DNA of 55,195 nucleotides, taken from NCBI GenBank assembly GCA_964578745.1, contig CAZODZ010000005.1:1-55195 (forward strand). Reading direction: 5' to 3'. The first letter of the stretch is position 1. Each line of letters opens with the position of its first letter. Below the pieces are notes generated by a model. It saw only the letters and a list, made by a program, of their open reading frames with translations. It was not told where the DNA came from and ran no database searches. Source of the DNA: SKVJ01 sp964578745 (GTDB lineage Bacteria > Chloroflexota > Dehalococcoidia > GIF9 > AB-539-J10). Of this stretch, positions 28,611-37,123 are shown in pieces. A program made the position numbers and the translations under genes.

Positions 28611-28701
28611 GGGGATGATTCGAACAAGAGACACTCATGTACAACGTTGCACCGGTCGGGACCTGTGCATGGTCAGAAGGCATCCTGAAGGAGGTACAAC
28701 C

Positions 28702-28731
28702 TTCGCACTGCACCTCACATCGTGTCATAAT
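28702..28731 (+). promoter_or_regulatory. possible promoter for serA
   Basis: TTCGCA at 28702-28707 and CATAAT at 28726-28731 are spaced 18 bp, about 70 bp upstream of the serA start. The match is moderate. Confidence 0.3.
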
Positions 28732-28802
28732 GAGATCTCAGACTCATGGTGCATGTTCAGGGTACCCGGGCTGTCAATCATTTGAAGCAAGGAGTGTCGC
28801 AG

Positions 28803-30395
28803 ATGGAAGGGAAGCTGCCAAAGATACTCGTGGCGGAGTCAATAGCCGAGGACGCCATCGACATCCTGAAAACAGCCGGGGAAGTGGATATCAGGAAAGG
28901 ACTCCCGCCGGACGAGCTCAAGAGGATTCTGCCGCAGTACGACGCGCTGGTAGTCCGCTCACAGACGAAGGTAACAGCTGACCTGCTCGAGGCAGCGACA
29001 CGACTGCAGATAATCGGTCGGCCGGGCGTCGGAGTTGACAACATCGACGTCAATACCGCTTCAAAGCGGGGCATCGTGGTCGTCAATTCACCGCTCGGCA
29101 ACACGATTTCCACGGCCGAGCACGCAATAGCGCTGCTGCTTTCGCTCGTCCGACAGATACCGATGGCCCATGCCGAACTGAAAGCGGGCACATGGAACCG
29201 CTCGCGGAAGGGCATCGAAGTGCGCAACAAGACGCTTGGCGTCGTCGGCCTGGGCAAGATAGGCTCACAGGTGGCGGAGATGGCCCGGGGCCTGAAGATG
29301 AATGTCATAGCATACGACCCGTTCGTATCGCAGGAGTGGGCCGACCGCAGCGGTGTCACGATGGTGGAACTGGACAACCTGTTGAGGCAGTCTGACTTCG
29401 TCACACTGCACCTGCCGCTCACGCCAAACACCGAGAAGATAATCAACGCAGAAAAGATCGGCCTGATGAAGCACACAGCAATGCTGGTGAACTGCGCACG
29501 AGGCAAGCTGGTAGACGAGCAGGCGCTCTACGACGCTCTTGAGAAGGGTGCCATCGCCGGCGCCGCAATCGATGTATACAGCGTGGAACCAACCACGGAC
29601 AACGTCCTCATCAAGAGCGAGAAGGTGGTCGTTACCCCACACCTGGCCGCCTCAACGGTTGAAGCGGAGCGTGGCGCTGGTACAGATGTCGCCCGGCAGG
29701 TGGCAGACGTGCTGAGAGGGCTACCCCCGGCAACGCCGGTGAACGCCCCCATCATCCCACCGGAGCACATGGCGCTCCTGAACCCGTTCATGGACGTCGC
29801 CTCAAAGGTTGCCCGGGTAGCCGCCGCAATGATGGAGGGACAGGCAAAGGCTCTCACTATCCATGCACAGGGCGAAATCGCAAGCGTGAGCGTGGAACCG
29901 CTCAAGGTGGAAGTACTCAGGGAGTTCCTGGGGCCCACATCCGAAGAGCGAGTGACCATCACGAACGCCGATGCGATTGCACGAGACCGCGGCCTCAGGC
30001 TCACCGAACTGAAGGACACCGATTCCAAGCAGTACACCAGCTCACTCACGGTAGAGCTGACGACCACAACCGGCAGCACCACCGTATCGGGGACATCGTT
30101 CCGGGGCCGCACCTATCTGACCGAGATCAACGGATACACGCTCCAGATTGAGCCTCAGGACGTCTCGATGCTCTTTACAGAGCATAAGGACAAGCCCGGC
30201 ATGATCGGCGCCATCGGAACCGTCATGGGCAGCAACGGCATTAACATCTCCCAGATGCAGGTAAGTCTCAGTTCCCGCACACGGGGGATGGCGATGATGG
30301 CCCTGTGTCTGAGCCAGGAACTGCCTGACGACGTGTTCCAGCAGGTCCTCGCTATCCCTGACCTTTACAAGGCTACGACGGTGGCGCTCAGATAG
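28803..30395 (+). CDS. serA: D-3-phosphoglycerate dehydrogenase
   Basis: This 530-residue protein oxidises 3-phosphoglycerate with NAD+ as the first step of serine synthesis. The N-terminal catalytic half holds RPGVGVDNID, the Rossmann motif GLGKIG is at 149-154, the substrate Arg is in NCARGK and the catalytic His is in TPHLAAST. An intervening ASB-type domain is at about 320-450. A C-terminal ACT domain (TEHKDKPGMIGAIG, SNGINISQMQV) is the usual serine-sensing site. The length is that of long-type SerA. ATG 28803 has AAGGAG upstream; the longer frame adds 19 non-family residues. The methyltransferase gene begins 5 bp after its stop. Confidence 0.95.
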   Translation: MEGKLPKILVAESIAEDAIDILKTAGEVDIRKGLPPDELKRILPQYDALVVRSQTKVTADLLEAATRLQIIGRPGVGVDNIDVNTASKRGIVVVNSPLGNTISTAEHAIALLLSLVRQIPMAHAELKAGTWNRSRKGIEVRNKTLGVVGLGKIGSQVAEMARGLKMNVIAYDPFVSQEWADRSGVTMVELDNLLRQSDFVTLHLPLTPNTEKIINAEKIGLMKHTAMLVNCARGKLVDEQALYDALEKGAIAGAAIDVYSVEPTTDNVLIKSEKVVVTPHLAASTVEAERGAGTDVARQVADVLRGLPPATPVNAPIIPPEHMALLNPFMDVASKVARVAAAMMEGQAKALTIHAQGEIASVSVEPLKVEVLREFLGPTSEERVTITNADAIARDRGLRLTELKDTDSKQYTSSLTVELTTTTGSTTVSGTSFRGRTYLTEINGYTLQIEPQDVSMLFTEHKDKPGMIGAIGTVMGSNGINISQMQVSLSSRTRGMAMMALCLSQELPDDVFQQVLAIPDLYKATTVALR

Positions 30396-30400
30396 TCCAC

Positions 30401-31108
30401 ATGGATGCCACGTGGCTCTATGACGAACGGAGGCAGGTCGGCACGGACTATGCCGACGAGTCCAACGCCCGCGCGTACGACGCGAACGTGCAGCAGCAGC
30501 GCGCGATACCACATGAAGTGGATGCCGCAGCGCAGGCACTTTCTCTCACAGCGGACTCTATCGTGTGGGAGATAGGTACGGGCACCGGGGAGATAGCACT
30601 GGGCCTTGCTGCCAGGTGCAGGCAGGTATATGCGTCGGACGTCAGCCCGGCAATGCTGCGGCTCGCCCGGCAAAAGGCAACGGAACGTGGCATCAGCAAC
30701 GTGATATTCGAAGAGGGGGGTTTTCTCTCGGGCTTCACCCCTCCGTGGCCGGTGCATGGCATCATCAGCCAGCTCACGTTGCACCACCTGCCAGACTTCT
30801 GGAAGCTGCAGGCATTGCGACGGATCAGGGAATACATGAAACCGAATGGTATCCTGTTCATACGGGATATCGTTTTCCCATCCGGCGTGCCAGACTACAA
30901 CGCCTACTTCAGCGGGATGATAGCGGCGATACGCGCCAGCGGCGGGGACAAGCTCGCTGATCAAACAGTGGCACACATACGCGAGGAGTACTCAACGTTT
31001 GCCTGGGTAATGGAAGAGATGCTGCGCCAGGCAGGCTTCAACATTATCAACATCCAGCACCAGCGATTCACTACTACGTATACGTGCCTCGCACGGCAGC
31101 ATCCATGA
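30401..31108 (+). CDS. class I SAM-dependent methyltransferase
   Basis: This 235-residue Rossmann-fold methyltransferase has motif I WEIGTGTGE at about 56-64. The acidic end of strand 2 is in YASDVSPAML, and the post-motif IISQLTLHHLPD and the ILFIRDIVFPSG strand follow. The substrate is unknown. It is probably cotranscribed with serA because only 5 bp separate them; the SD lies within the serA coding end. Confidence 0.87.
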   Translation: MDATWLYDERRQVGTDYADESNARAYDANVQQQRAIPHEVDAAAQALSLTADSIVWEIGTGTGEIALGLAARCRQVYASDVSPAMLRLARQKATERGISNVIFEEGGFLSGFTPPWPVHGIISQLTLHHLPDFWKLQALRRIREYMKPNGILFIRDIVFPSGVPDYNAYFSGMIAAIRASGGDKLADQTVAHIREEYSTFAWVMEEMLRQAGFNIINIQHQRFTTTYTCLARQHP

Positions 31109-31186
31109 CGGGGGCGGGGCAGGCTTGGCGGCCATAACACATGGCCAGCCATCGAGCACGCCATCCCCCAGGACACTGACACCCCC

Positions 31187-32236
31187 TCAGTCACAGCCCT
31201 CCAGCTCAAGCAGTCTACGCTTCCGTTCGAGACCCCATCGATAGCCGGTAAGTCTACCATCCTTCCCCACCACCCTGTGGCACGGTACGACCAGCGCAAC
31301 CGGATTAGTCGCACAGGCACGTCCCACCGCACGGGCTGCCTTTGGCGCTCCCAGGGCCTCCGCTATCTCAGCATAACGCACCTTTCTACCCGGCGGAATC
31401 TTTCTCAGAAAGTCCCAGACGCGATGCTGAAACGCGGTGGCCCTCACATCATACGGAAGCTCGGGCCATGGCAGTCTCCCGGCAAGATAGTCGAGGAGAG
31501 GCGTCATCCACCCGTCTACCTTAGCCGTGCCCTTGTGCAGCTTCGCTGCCGCGAACTCACACTCCAGCTCACGTTCGAGTTCTTTCGGGTCATCACCCAG
31601 CTTGACAGCGCAGACGCCGCTGCTGGTGCATGCCACGAGCAGGTGCCCCAACGGGGTAGCAGCAATGTTGTAGTCGATGTCAACACCGTCGCCACGCCTG
31701 CCGTATGTCTTCGGCGTCATACCAAGCCTGCCACGAGCACCATCATACACTGCACGAGCCGAACCGTAGCCTGAATCGAAAGCTGCTGCTGCAACGTCCG
31801 CAGCACCGTGCAGTGCCGCGCGAAAACGGCGAAGCCGCAGGGCATCAGTATACTGCCGCGGCGTGACACCGAGGGCAACCTGGAAAAGCCGGCTAACGGT
31901 CGATTCGCTTACACCGACCTCCTGCGACAATTCTTTCAGTGACAACGTGCGTTCAGCCTGCTCTATCAGTCTACACAGGTGGACAACCATCTCAGCGTCT
32001 GCCGAATTTGGTGATGCCATTTCGGGCCGACACCGCCTGCACGGCCGGAACCCCGCGCGCTCAAGCCACTCACGTGAGAACGCGAAAACGACGTTTTCGC
32101 GACGAGGCGTACGTGCGGGGCAGCCCGGCCGACAATACACTCCGGTTGTGCTGACACCATAAAAGAAAAGGCCATCGTAGGAGGAATCACGTTCAGCGAC
32201 CGCGCGCCACATCGAGTCCTCGTGCAAGTCCTTCAT
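31187..32236 (-). CDS. ada: Ada-type bifunctional methylphosphotriester/O6-alkylguanine-DNA methyltransferase
   Basis: This 349-residue Ada homologue has all three modules. The N-terminal zinc domain has Cys35, Cys39, Cys66 and Cys69 (YCRPGCPAR and RPCRRC), where Cys35 corresponds to the phosphotriester acceptor. An AraC-type helix-turn-helix lies at about 85-180 (LSLKELSQEVGVSESTVSRL). The C-terminal methyltransferase domain carries PCHRV, with acceptor Cys319. It repairs alkylated DNA and, when methylated, likely activates its own transcription. Its 5' end overlaps the frame of the EamA transporter relic by 44 bp. ATG 32236 is used; ATG 32212 is an alternative with GAGGA upstream. Confidence 0.93.
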   Translation of the reverse strand: MKDLHEDSMWRAVAERDSSYDGLFFYGVSTTGVYCRPGCPARTPRRENVVFAFSREWLERAGFRPCRRCRPEMASPNSADAEMVVHLCRLIEQAERTLSLKELSQEVGVSESTVSRLFQVALGVTPRQYTDALRLRRFRAALHGAADVAAAAFDSGYGSARAVYDGARGRLGMTPKTYGRRGDGVDIDYNIAATPLGHLLVACTSSGVCAVKLGDDPKELERELECEFAAAKLHKGTAKVDGWMTPLLDYLAGRLPWPELPYDVRATAFQHRVWDFLRKIPPGRKVRYAEIAEALGAPKAARAVGRACATNPVALVVPCHRVVGKDGRLTGYRWGLERKRRLLELEGCD

Positions 32237-32902
32237 CGAGCATATCCCCCTTAGACGATCTCAACCTGCGCAGCACACGGCCATCGATTATCATCAAGCC
32301 AGCCACGACAAATGCCATCTCCACCATAGGGGAGGCATAGACAGGCTCGGCAAGGAAAGCGCTCCAAGCACACGTGCAGAGACGGCCATCAGTAGAGTAA
32401 CCATGAGCAGGCTGGTAGCGCCGGCACAGCTCAGAATGCTGAAGTACGGCAAATACGTAAGCACGGAGCTGAACAACACAAGCCCGGCGACCGGCGTCAT
32501 GCTGGACATTGATATATCCAGCGTCCACGGCCGGTCGACTATGACTACCAGAGGCAGCATCACAAGTGAAGAGCACGTGAACATTCCTGTGGCAGTCACC
32601 ACCGGTAACTGGTCATGGAACCGCTTGCCGAAGATGCCCGCCAGAGCCAGCGGCACGGCCGCGCACAGACCGGCTGTCTCACCAAGTCCGCGGGATGAAA
32701 TACCACCGTCCAGTTCTGGTCGCAGCAACACGTAGGCGCCAGAGATCAGGACACCAATCGCCCTGTGAAGAGGGATCTTCGCATCGCGCGTGAGGAAATG
32801 GACGAAGATAACTGCGAAGCACGACGCTGTGGCGTTCATGATCGAAGCCACTCCACTCTCAACGTGTAGCTGTTCCCGTGTGATGAGTGAAAGCGCCACC
32901 AT
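32193..32902 (-). pseudogene. frameshifted, 5'-truncated EamA/DMT transporter
   Basis: The frame from 32902 reads VESGVASIMNATASCFAVIF, LTRDAKIPLHR, then GLCAAVPLALAGIFGKRF and VDRPW, and SLLMVTLLMAVSARVLGAL, the C-terminal half of a drug/metabolite transporter. At about 32360 the protein switches to another frame that supplies the expected end: AFLAEPVYASPMVEMAFVVA, then GLMIIDGRVLRRLR. The first four or so TM helices are missing. So the gene has both a 5' truncation and a frameshift and should be inactive. Confidence 0.75.
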
Positions 32903-33161
32903 TTCACACCCAGTCTGTCCCCCACCTCACCATGCCCAGCTCTGAAAGCCTATCATGAGTCCGTACGTGGTTCTATCCGTTTTTCGTCAACTAATCGGAT
33001 TACCTCCTTCAAAGAAGAGGAGGCAGATGGTAGGATTGAGTACCGGCGAACAGTGAAGGGCATACTCACTCTCACACTCTCGGCCCGGTACCGCCGCAGC
33101 TGCTCATGTACGCGAAAACGGCAAGAAAGACGTCGAGCAGTGCGAATACATGCCGGCTACG

Positions 33162-33190
33162 TTGATATAGCTGGGCGGCAACAATAGAAA
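33162..33190 (+). promoter_or_regulatory. promoter positioned for a leaderless transcript
   Basis: TTGATA at 33162-33167 and TAGAAA at 33185-33190 are 17 bp apart. The predicted start of transcription falls within 1-3 nt of the ATG at 33199, and no SD precedes that ATG. Confidence 0.4.
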
Positions 33191-33198
33191 GTGAGACA

Positions 33199-33597
33199 AT
33201 GCCACGGCTTACCAAAGGTGGGAAGTGGGTCTACGGCTACGTTGTAGTCGGTGATGACCGATACATGCGTCTTCCGTATGACACCTGCTCCGACTACGGA
33301 TTCAGGGAAGGGGATGCAGTCGTTTTCCTGACGGGCGGCGCAGCCACCGGTGGCTTCGAGCTTGGTACACCCGAGTGCGTGGCCGGGCTGATGGCCAGCC
33401 GCATGCTGGGCAGAAGCATCGTCGAAGCCGGCAGGCGGATACGTGTTCCTGAGGACGTTGATCTCACGCAGGGCCAGCCGCTTCTGGCCGTAAGGAAAAA
33501 CACGCGAACACTAGCGATGATTGAGAAGGGCCCGTTGTACGAAGCAGCGGCCTCTTATCCCCGGCTGCCCCTGTATCTCCCGGAAGACGGACTGTAG
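33199..33597 (+). CDS. hypothetical protein
   Basis: This 132-residue soluble protein reads KGGKWVYGYVVVGDDRYMRL, then YGFREGDAVVFLTGGAATGGF and ends LPLYLPEDGL. The central part looks like a small beta-barrel of the SpoVT/AbrB or regulatory-domain kind, but I cannot assign a family with confidence. The gene stands alone and converges on the next gene. Translation may be leaderless. Confidence 0.6.
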   Translation: MPRLTKGGKWVYGYVVVGDDRYMRLPYDTCSDYGFREGDAVVFLTGGAATGGFELGTPECVAGLMASRMLGRSIVEAGRRIRVPEDVDLTQGQPLLAVRKNTRTLAMIEKGPLYEAAASYPRLPLYLPEDGL

Positions 33598-33649
33598 CAC
33601 CGCAGCACTTCGAAGCGGACGCCTGGTCGTGCGTAGGTACCGGCTGCAC

Positions 33650-34192
33650 TCACTGGCTCTCGCCAGAGGCCTGTTCCGACACGTCGGGCAGCGGGTGTGC
33701 TTCAAGGAACTCCAGTAGAAGCTCCTCCGCCTCAGCAAAGGCGTTGTTTGCTGCGACAAGCTCCTTCACAGCCTCCTCGGACATCTCGGTAGATTCGGCC
33801 GCAAGCATGTCCTCAGCGAGCTCGCCGAACTTCGCTGCGTGAGAGAGCGCATCAACGGATGCATCCTGGAACGGCTGCAGACGTTCGGAAGGCTCAAGAT
33901 CGGCGACATCTGCAAAAGCCGCCTGCAACTGGTTGACGACCAGATAGACTTTCATCTTCCAGTCAGTGTTGCCGAACTCGGGGTTGGTAATCAGGTAACC
34001 GAGGTTGCCCATATTGGTACCAGCTGACTCGAGGCGCGCAATCACAAATTCAACATACGCCTGTTCCGCACCGGTGACAGCATCAATAGCGGCCGCCGAA
34101 CCATCACCGATCGTGCCATCAACCCAGCCGATTCCAGCTATCATCCCGAGCAATAGCGCAACAACGAGTGCAAAGACAGCGGCAATCTTCAA
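33650..34192 (-). CDS. secreted hypothetical protein
   Basis: This 180-residue protein has an N-terminal hydrophobic segment (KIAAVFALVVALLLGMIAG) acting as signal or anchor. An Ala/Glu-rich, largely helical domain follows, with acidic heptad-like stretches at about 110-170. The start is TTG: GGAGGT lies 6 nt upstream and no ATG is available. No motif suggests an enzymatic role. Confidence 0.6.
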   Translation of the reverse strand: MKIAAVFALVVALLLGMIAGIGWVDGTIGDGSAAAIDAVTGAEQAYVEFVIARLESAGTNMGNLGYLITNPEFGNTDWKMKVYLVVNQLQAAFADVADLEPSERLQPFQDASVDALSHAAKFGELAEDMLAAESTEMSEEAVKELVAANNAFAEAEELLLEFLEAHPLPDVSEQASGESQ

Positions 34193-34485
34193 CGTGTTAC
34201 CTCCGGTGTGGACGTGGTATGCAGGGGGAAGTACATTCAGACGGAATGTACCTTTCAGCCTGCTGGTGCGTCAAGTAAACGCCCCTGACAGCCCACAAGG
34301 TCCACGATGAAAGCATCCCAGATGCCCACCCAGTGAAAGGAGGCGCATAGACAGTGGAACATCGCATGCCGCCATCCGCCTGGCAGCGGCCCTGTTTCTA
34401 CGGCAGCGTCTTGACGAGAACGATGAGAACGCCGCTGCCATTGCCGCGACTGAGGACACAGTCTCGCCTGCCGGTCGTACGTGCC

Positions 34486-36675
34486 TCAGGACACCGGCAT
34501 CGTTACACGCGCGGTCGTCCCAGCACCGGGCGCGCTCTCGTACTGCAGGATGCCTCCGAAGGGCTGCAGCCGCTCGCGCATGCCGACGACGCCGAGAGGT
34601 GACGGAGCCTCGATCTGCTGCGGGGCCAGGCCACAGCCATCGTCGGCAACCGTCATGCATACGACATTGCCGTGCTGCTCCAGTGATACCCGCACCGATG
34701 TGGCACCGGAATGACGCACGACATTGGCCATCAGTTCCTGGAACACCCTGAAGAGAGCGGTCTTCCGGCCCTCGTCCAGCAACGGCACCTCTTCCGGCAG
34801 GTCGACGGCGTAGCTGATGTCTGTTCTCTTCTTCAACTCACAGATCTGCCAGTCGATGGCACCCACCAGTCCAATCTCGTCGAGCACTCCGGGCCGAAGT
34901 TCCGACGAGATGCGCCGCACATCATCCACCGTGTCATCAAGCAGGCGTTCGATCTGTTCCACAGCATCAATACATCCTGACCTCCCCCCGCGGAGAGCCT
35001 CCTTTAACCTGTGAAGGTCCAGCCTCACAGCGGTAAGCCGCTGGCCGATGCTATCATGAAGCTCTCTCGCAATTCCTGTTCGTTCTTCTTCGCGGGCAGC
35101 CTGGACACGCTGTGCCAGCAGGCGAAGCCGGTCCGCCTGCGAGTGCAGCTCCCGTTGCAGTCTCCGCTCCTCCGTGATATCGCGCTCAAAGGCCTGGAAT
35201 GCGACCGTCACGCCGTACTCGTTCTTCCTCGCACTGACGCTCCGGTCACACAGCACAGGCGTGCCATCCCGCTTCCGGTACCACACTTCATCCTCAACAA
35301 AACCATCCTGCGCCATGCGCCGCAGGAACTTCTTTCTGTCGCCCGGATTCGCATACACATCAATCATATTCAGTGAAGACAGGTCATCACGCGTGTAACC
35401 GAACAGGTTGAACCACGCCTGGTTCGCGTCGAGAATCACGCCCTCTGGAGTCACTATCGTTATGGCCTCCCTGGCCTGCTCAAATAGAGAGCGGTACTTC
35501 TCCTCTCTATCCCGGAGGGCTTCTTCCAGCCGGCGCTGCTCGGTAACATCGCGAAAGACACCATGGAAAGCCACGACGGCGCCTGTTGAATTGCGCAGCG
35601 GGACGACCAACCGGTGACAGGTGAACACAGTGCCATCCTTGCGCTTGAAAAGGACATCATCCTCAACGTAGCCATCGCGCGACACACGCTGCAGGAAGTC
35701 GCTGCGCTCGGCAGGGTCGACATACACATCCGCGGCCGAAAGAAACGGCAATTCCTCCGACGTATAGCCGAACATGTCCAGCCAGCGTTTGTTGGCGCGA
35801 ATCGAGCGTCCTTCCACGTCCACCACGTACAGCGCGTCCATCGACTGTTCGAACACCGTCCTGTAGTGTTCCTCGCTCTCCTGCAGTGCCTGTGCCAGCC
35901 GCTTTTGCTCTGTCACATCACGTACAACGCCCTGGAAGCCCACCACGGCACCCGTCTTGTCCCGGAGCGAGACCACCCTGCGCTCACAGTCCAACACCGT
36001 GCCATCCTTGCGCCTGAAACGGACGACATCACGGACGAAACCCTGCGAGGCGATGCTCTCAAGAAACTGCCGGCGCCCGTCCGGGTCGACGTAGAAGTCT
36101 GCGGCATTCAGAGAGCCGACTTCTTCCCTGCGGAAGCCGAACATGTCCAGCCACGCCTGATTGACCTCGAGAATGGTGCCGTCGAGCGCGACAATCCAGA
36201 TGGCATCCAGCGATTGCTCGAACAGAGCACGGAACCGCTGTTCGCGTTCAAGCAGCGCGGCGTCAGCCACATGCTGTGCAGTGACGTCGCGGACCATGCA
36301 GACGATATGGCTTATCTCACCTTCGTCCGTCCAGACAGGGGCGGCATTGACGCTCAGATAAATTCTCTCACCACCGGGCTTCTCCACCGCGTACTCAATG
36401 CCATACACTGCCTCTCTCTTCTGAAGAACCTGCTGCACCGGCAGAGCCTCGTCGTGGAATCGGTCTCCCTCATAGCCCGTGATATGCCAGGCCGGATCAT
36501 CGTACGTCCTCCGCATCATCTCCTCACGCGTGATCCCGAGAGTCCGTTCGGCTTCCGCATTCGCCATCACGATGCGCCCGTTGCGGTCGACGACCATGAT
36601 GGCTACGGGACTCAGGTCGAACAGGTGACCGCCCAGGTCCTGCGGCATTCCATGTTCATCCGCGTCGACCGTCAT
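34486..36675 (-). CDS. soluble four-PAS histidine kinase (NarL-type)
   Basis: This 729-residue cytosolic kinase has no TM helix. PAS1 spans about 15-140, and PAS2 to PAS4 span about 146-262, 270-386 and 394-510. The last three are visibly repeated: each opens with (L/V)FEQ, has (N/K)xxWxxxFG and DxTEQ/ExRL boundaries. A HisKA_3 domain with phospho-acceptor His540 in ARELHDSIGQ and a HATPase domain (MANVVRHSG, DDGCGL) complete it. ATG 36675 follows GGGAGGGG, so the 29-residue longer frame is rejected. No NarL-type response regulator lies nearby, so its partner is elsewhere. The PAS ligand is unknown. Confidence 0.9.
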   Translation of the reverse strand: MTVDADEHGMPQDLGGHLFDLSPVAIMVVDRNGRIVMANAEAERTLGITREEMMRRTYDDPAWHITGYEGDRFHDEALPVQQVLQKREAVYGIEYAVEKPGGERIYLSVNAAPVWTDEGEISHIVCMVRDVTAQHVADAALLEREQRFRALFEQSLDAIWIVALDGTILEVNQAWLDMFGFRREEVGSLNAADFYVDPDGRRQFLESIASQGFVRDVVRFRRKDGTVLDCERRVVSLRDKTGAVVGFQGVVRDVTEQKRLAQALQESEEHYRTVFEQSMDALYVVDVEGRSIRANKRWLDMFGYTSEELPFLSAADVYVDPAERSDFLQRVSRDGYVEDDVLFKRKDGTVFTCHRLVVPLRNSTGAVVAFHGVFRDVTEQRRLEEALRDREEKYRSLFEQAREAITIVTPEGVILDANQAWFNLFGYTRDDLSSLNMIDVYANPGDRKKFLRRMAQDGFVEDEVWYRKRDGTPVLCDRSVSARKNEYGVTVAFQAFERDITEERRLQRELHSQADRLRLLAQRVQAAREEERTGIARELHDSIGQRLTAVRLDLHRLKEALRGGRSGCIDAVEQIERLLDDTVDDVRRISSELRPGVLDEIGLVGAIDWQICELKKRTDISYAVDLPEEVPLLDEGRKTALFRVFQELMANVVRHSGATSVRVSLEQHGNVVCMTVADDGCGLAPQQIEAPSPLGVVGMRERLQPFGGILQYESAPGAGTTARVTMPVS

Positions 36676-37123
36676 GCACTGCCCCCCTCCCACGAGGCAG
36701 CGGGACGCGCGTGATCCGTGCTGAGGAAGCAAAGCCACCTGCCGGTGTAAAGCAACCTTCAAACTGCGCCGGCCCCGCCATCGTCACTGATATAGCACAT
36801 AACACATACATAATGTTAACATGCGCCTGCTGGGACGATTCAGGTCCCAGCGGCATCCTCCATGTGCTATTATGACAAGGGAACCCTGGTGGTCCGGGCT
36901 CTCCCTTCAACCGGTCCATCGCGCAGGCGCCATTCTACAGCCTCAACACGCCTTCGGTGATGCCAGCGGACACGACCAGGGTCTGACAGGCGTAGCCATC
37001 CGAACATCGACCAGCGTGTGACAGGCACCTTCTTTCCCGGCGGCAGTCCCTGCGGATTCGCAGGCCAGGCTGATGTAGCTTTGTTGAAATTATGTGATGA
37101 TCAGGGAGGTGCAGAAGACCTCA
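36676..37123. promoter_or_regulatory. intergenic region between divergent kinases
   Basis: The 448 bp between the two kinase genes holds no gene. An AT-rich block at 36789-36820 read on the minus strand gives TTAACA, a 19-bp spacer and TATATC, a possible promoter for the four-PAS kinase, with two TTATGT direct repeats in the spacer. Upstream of the plus-strand kinase I see only GGGAGG near 37103. Confidence 0.35.

Noticed and set aside
35614..36714. 366-codon plus-strand frame
   Set aside because: It is antisense to the repeated PAS domains of an unmistakable histidine kinase and lacks any motif or SD.
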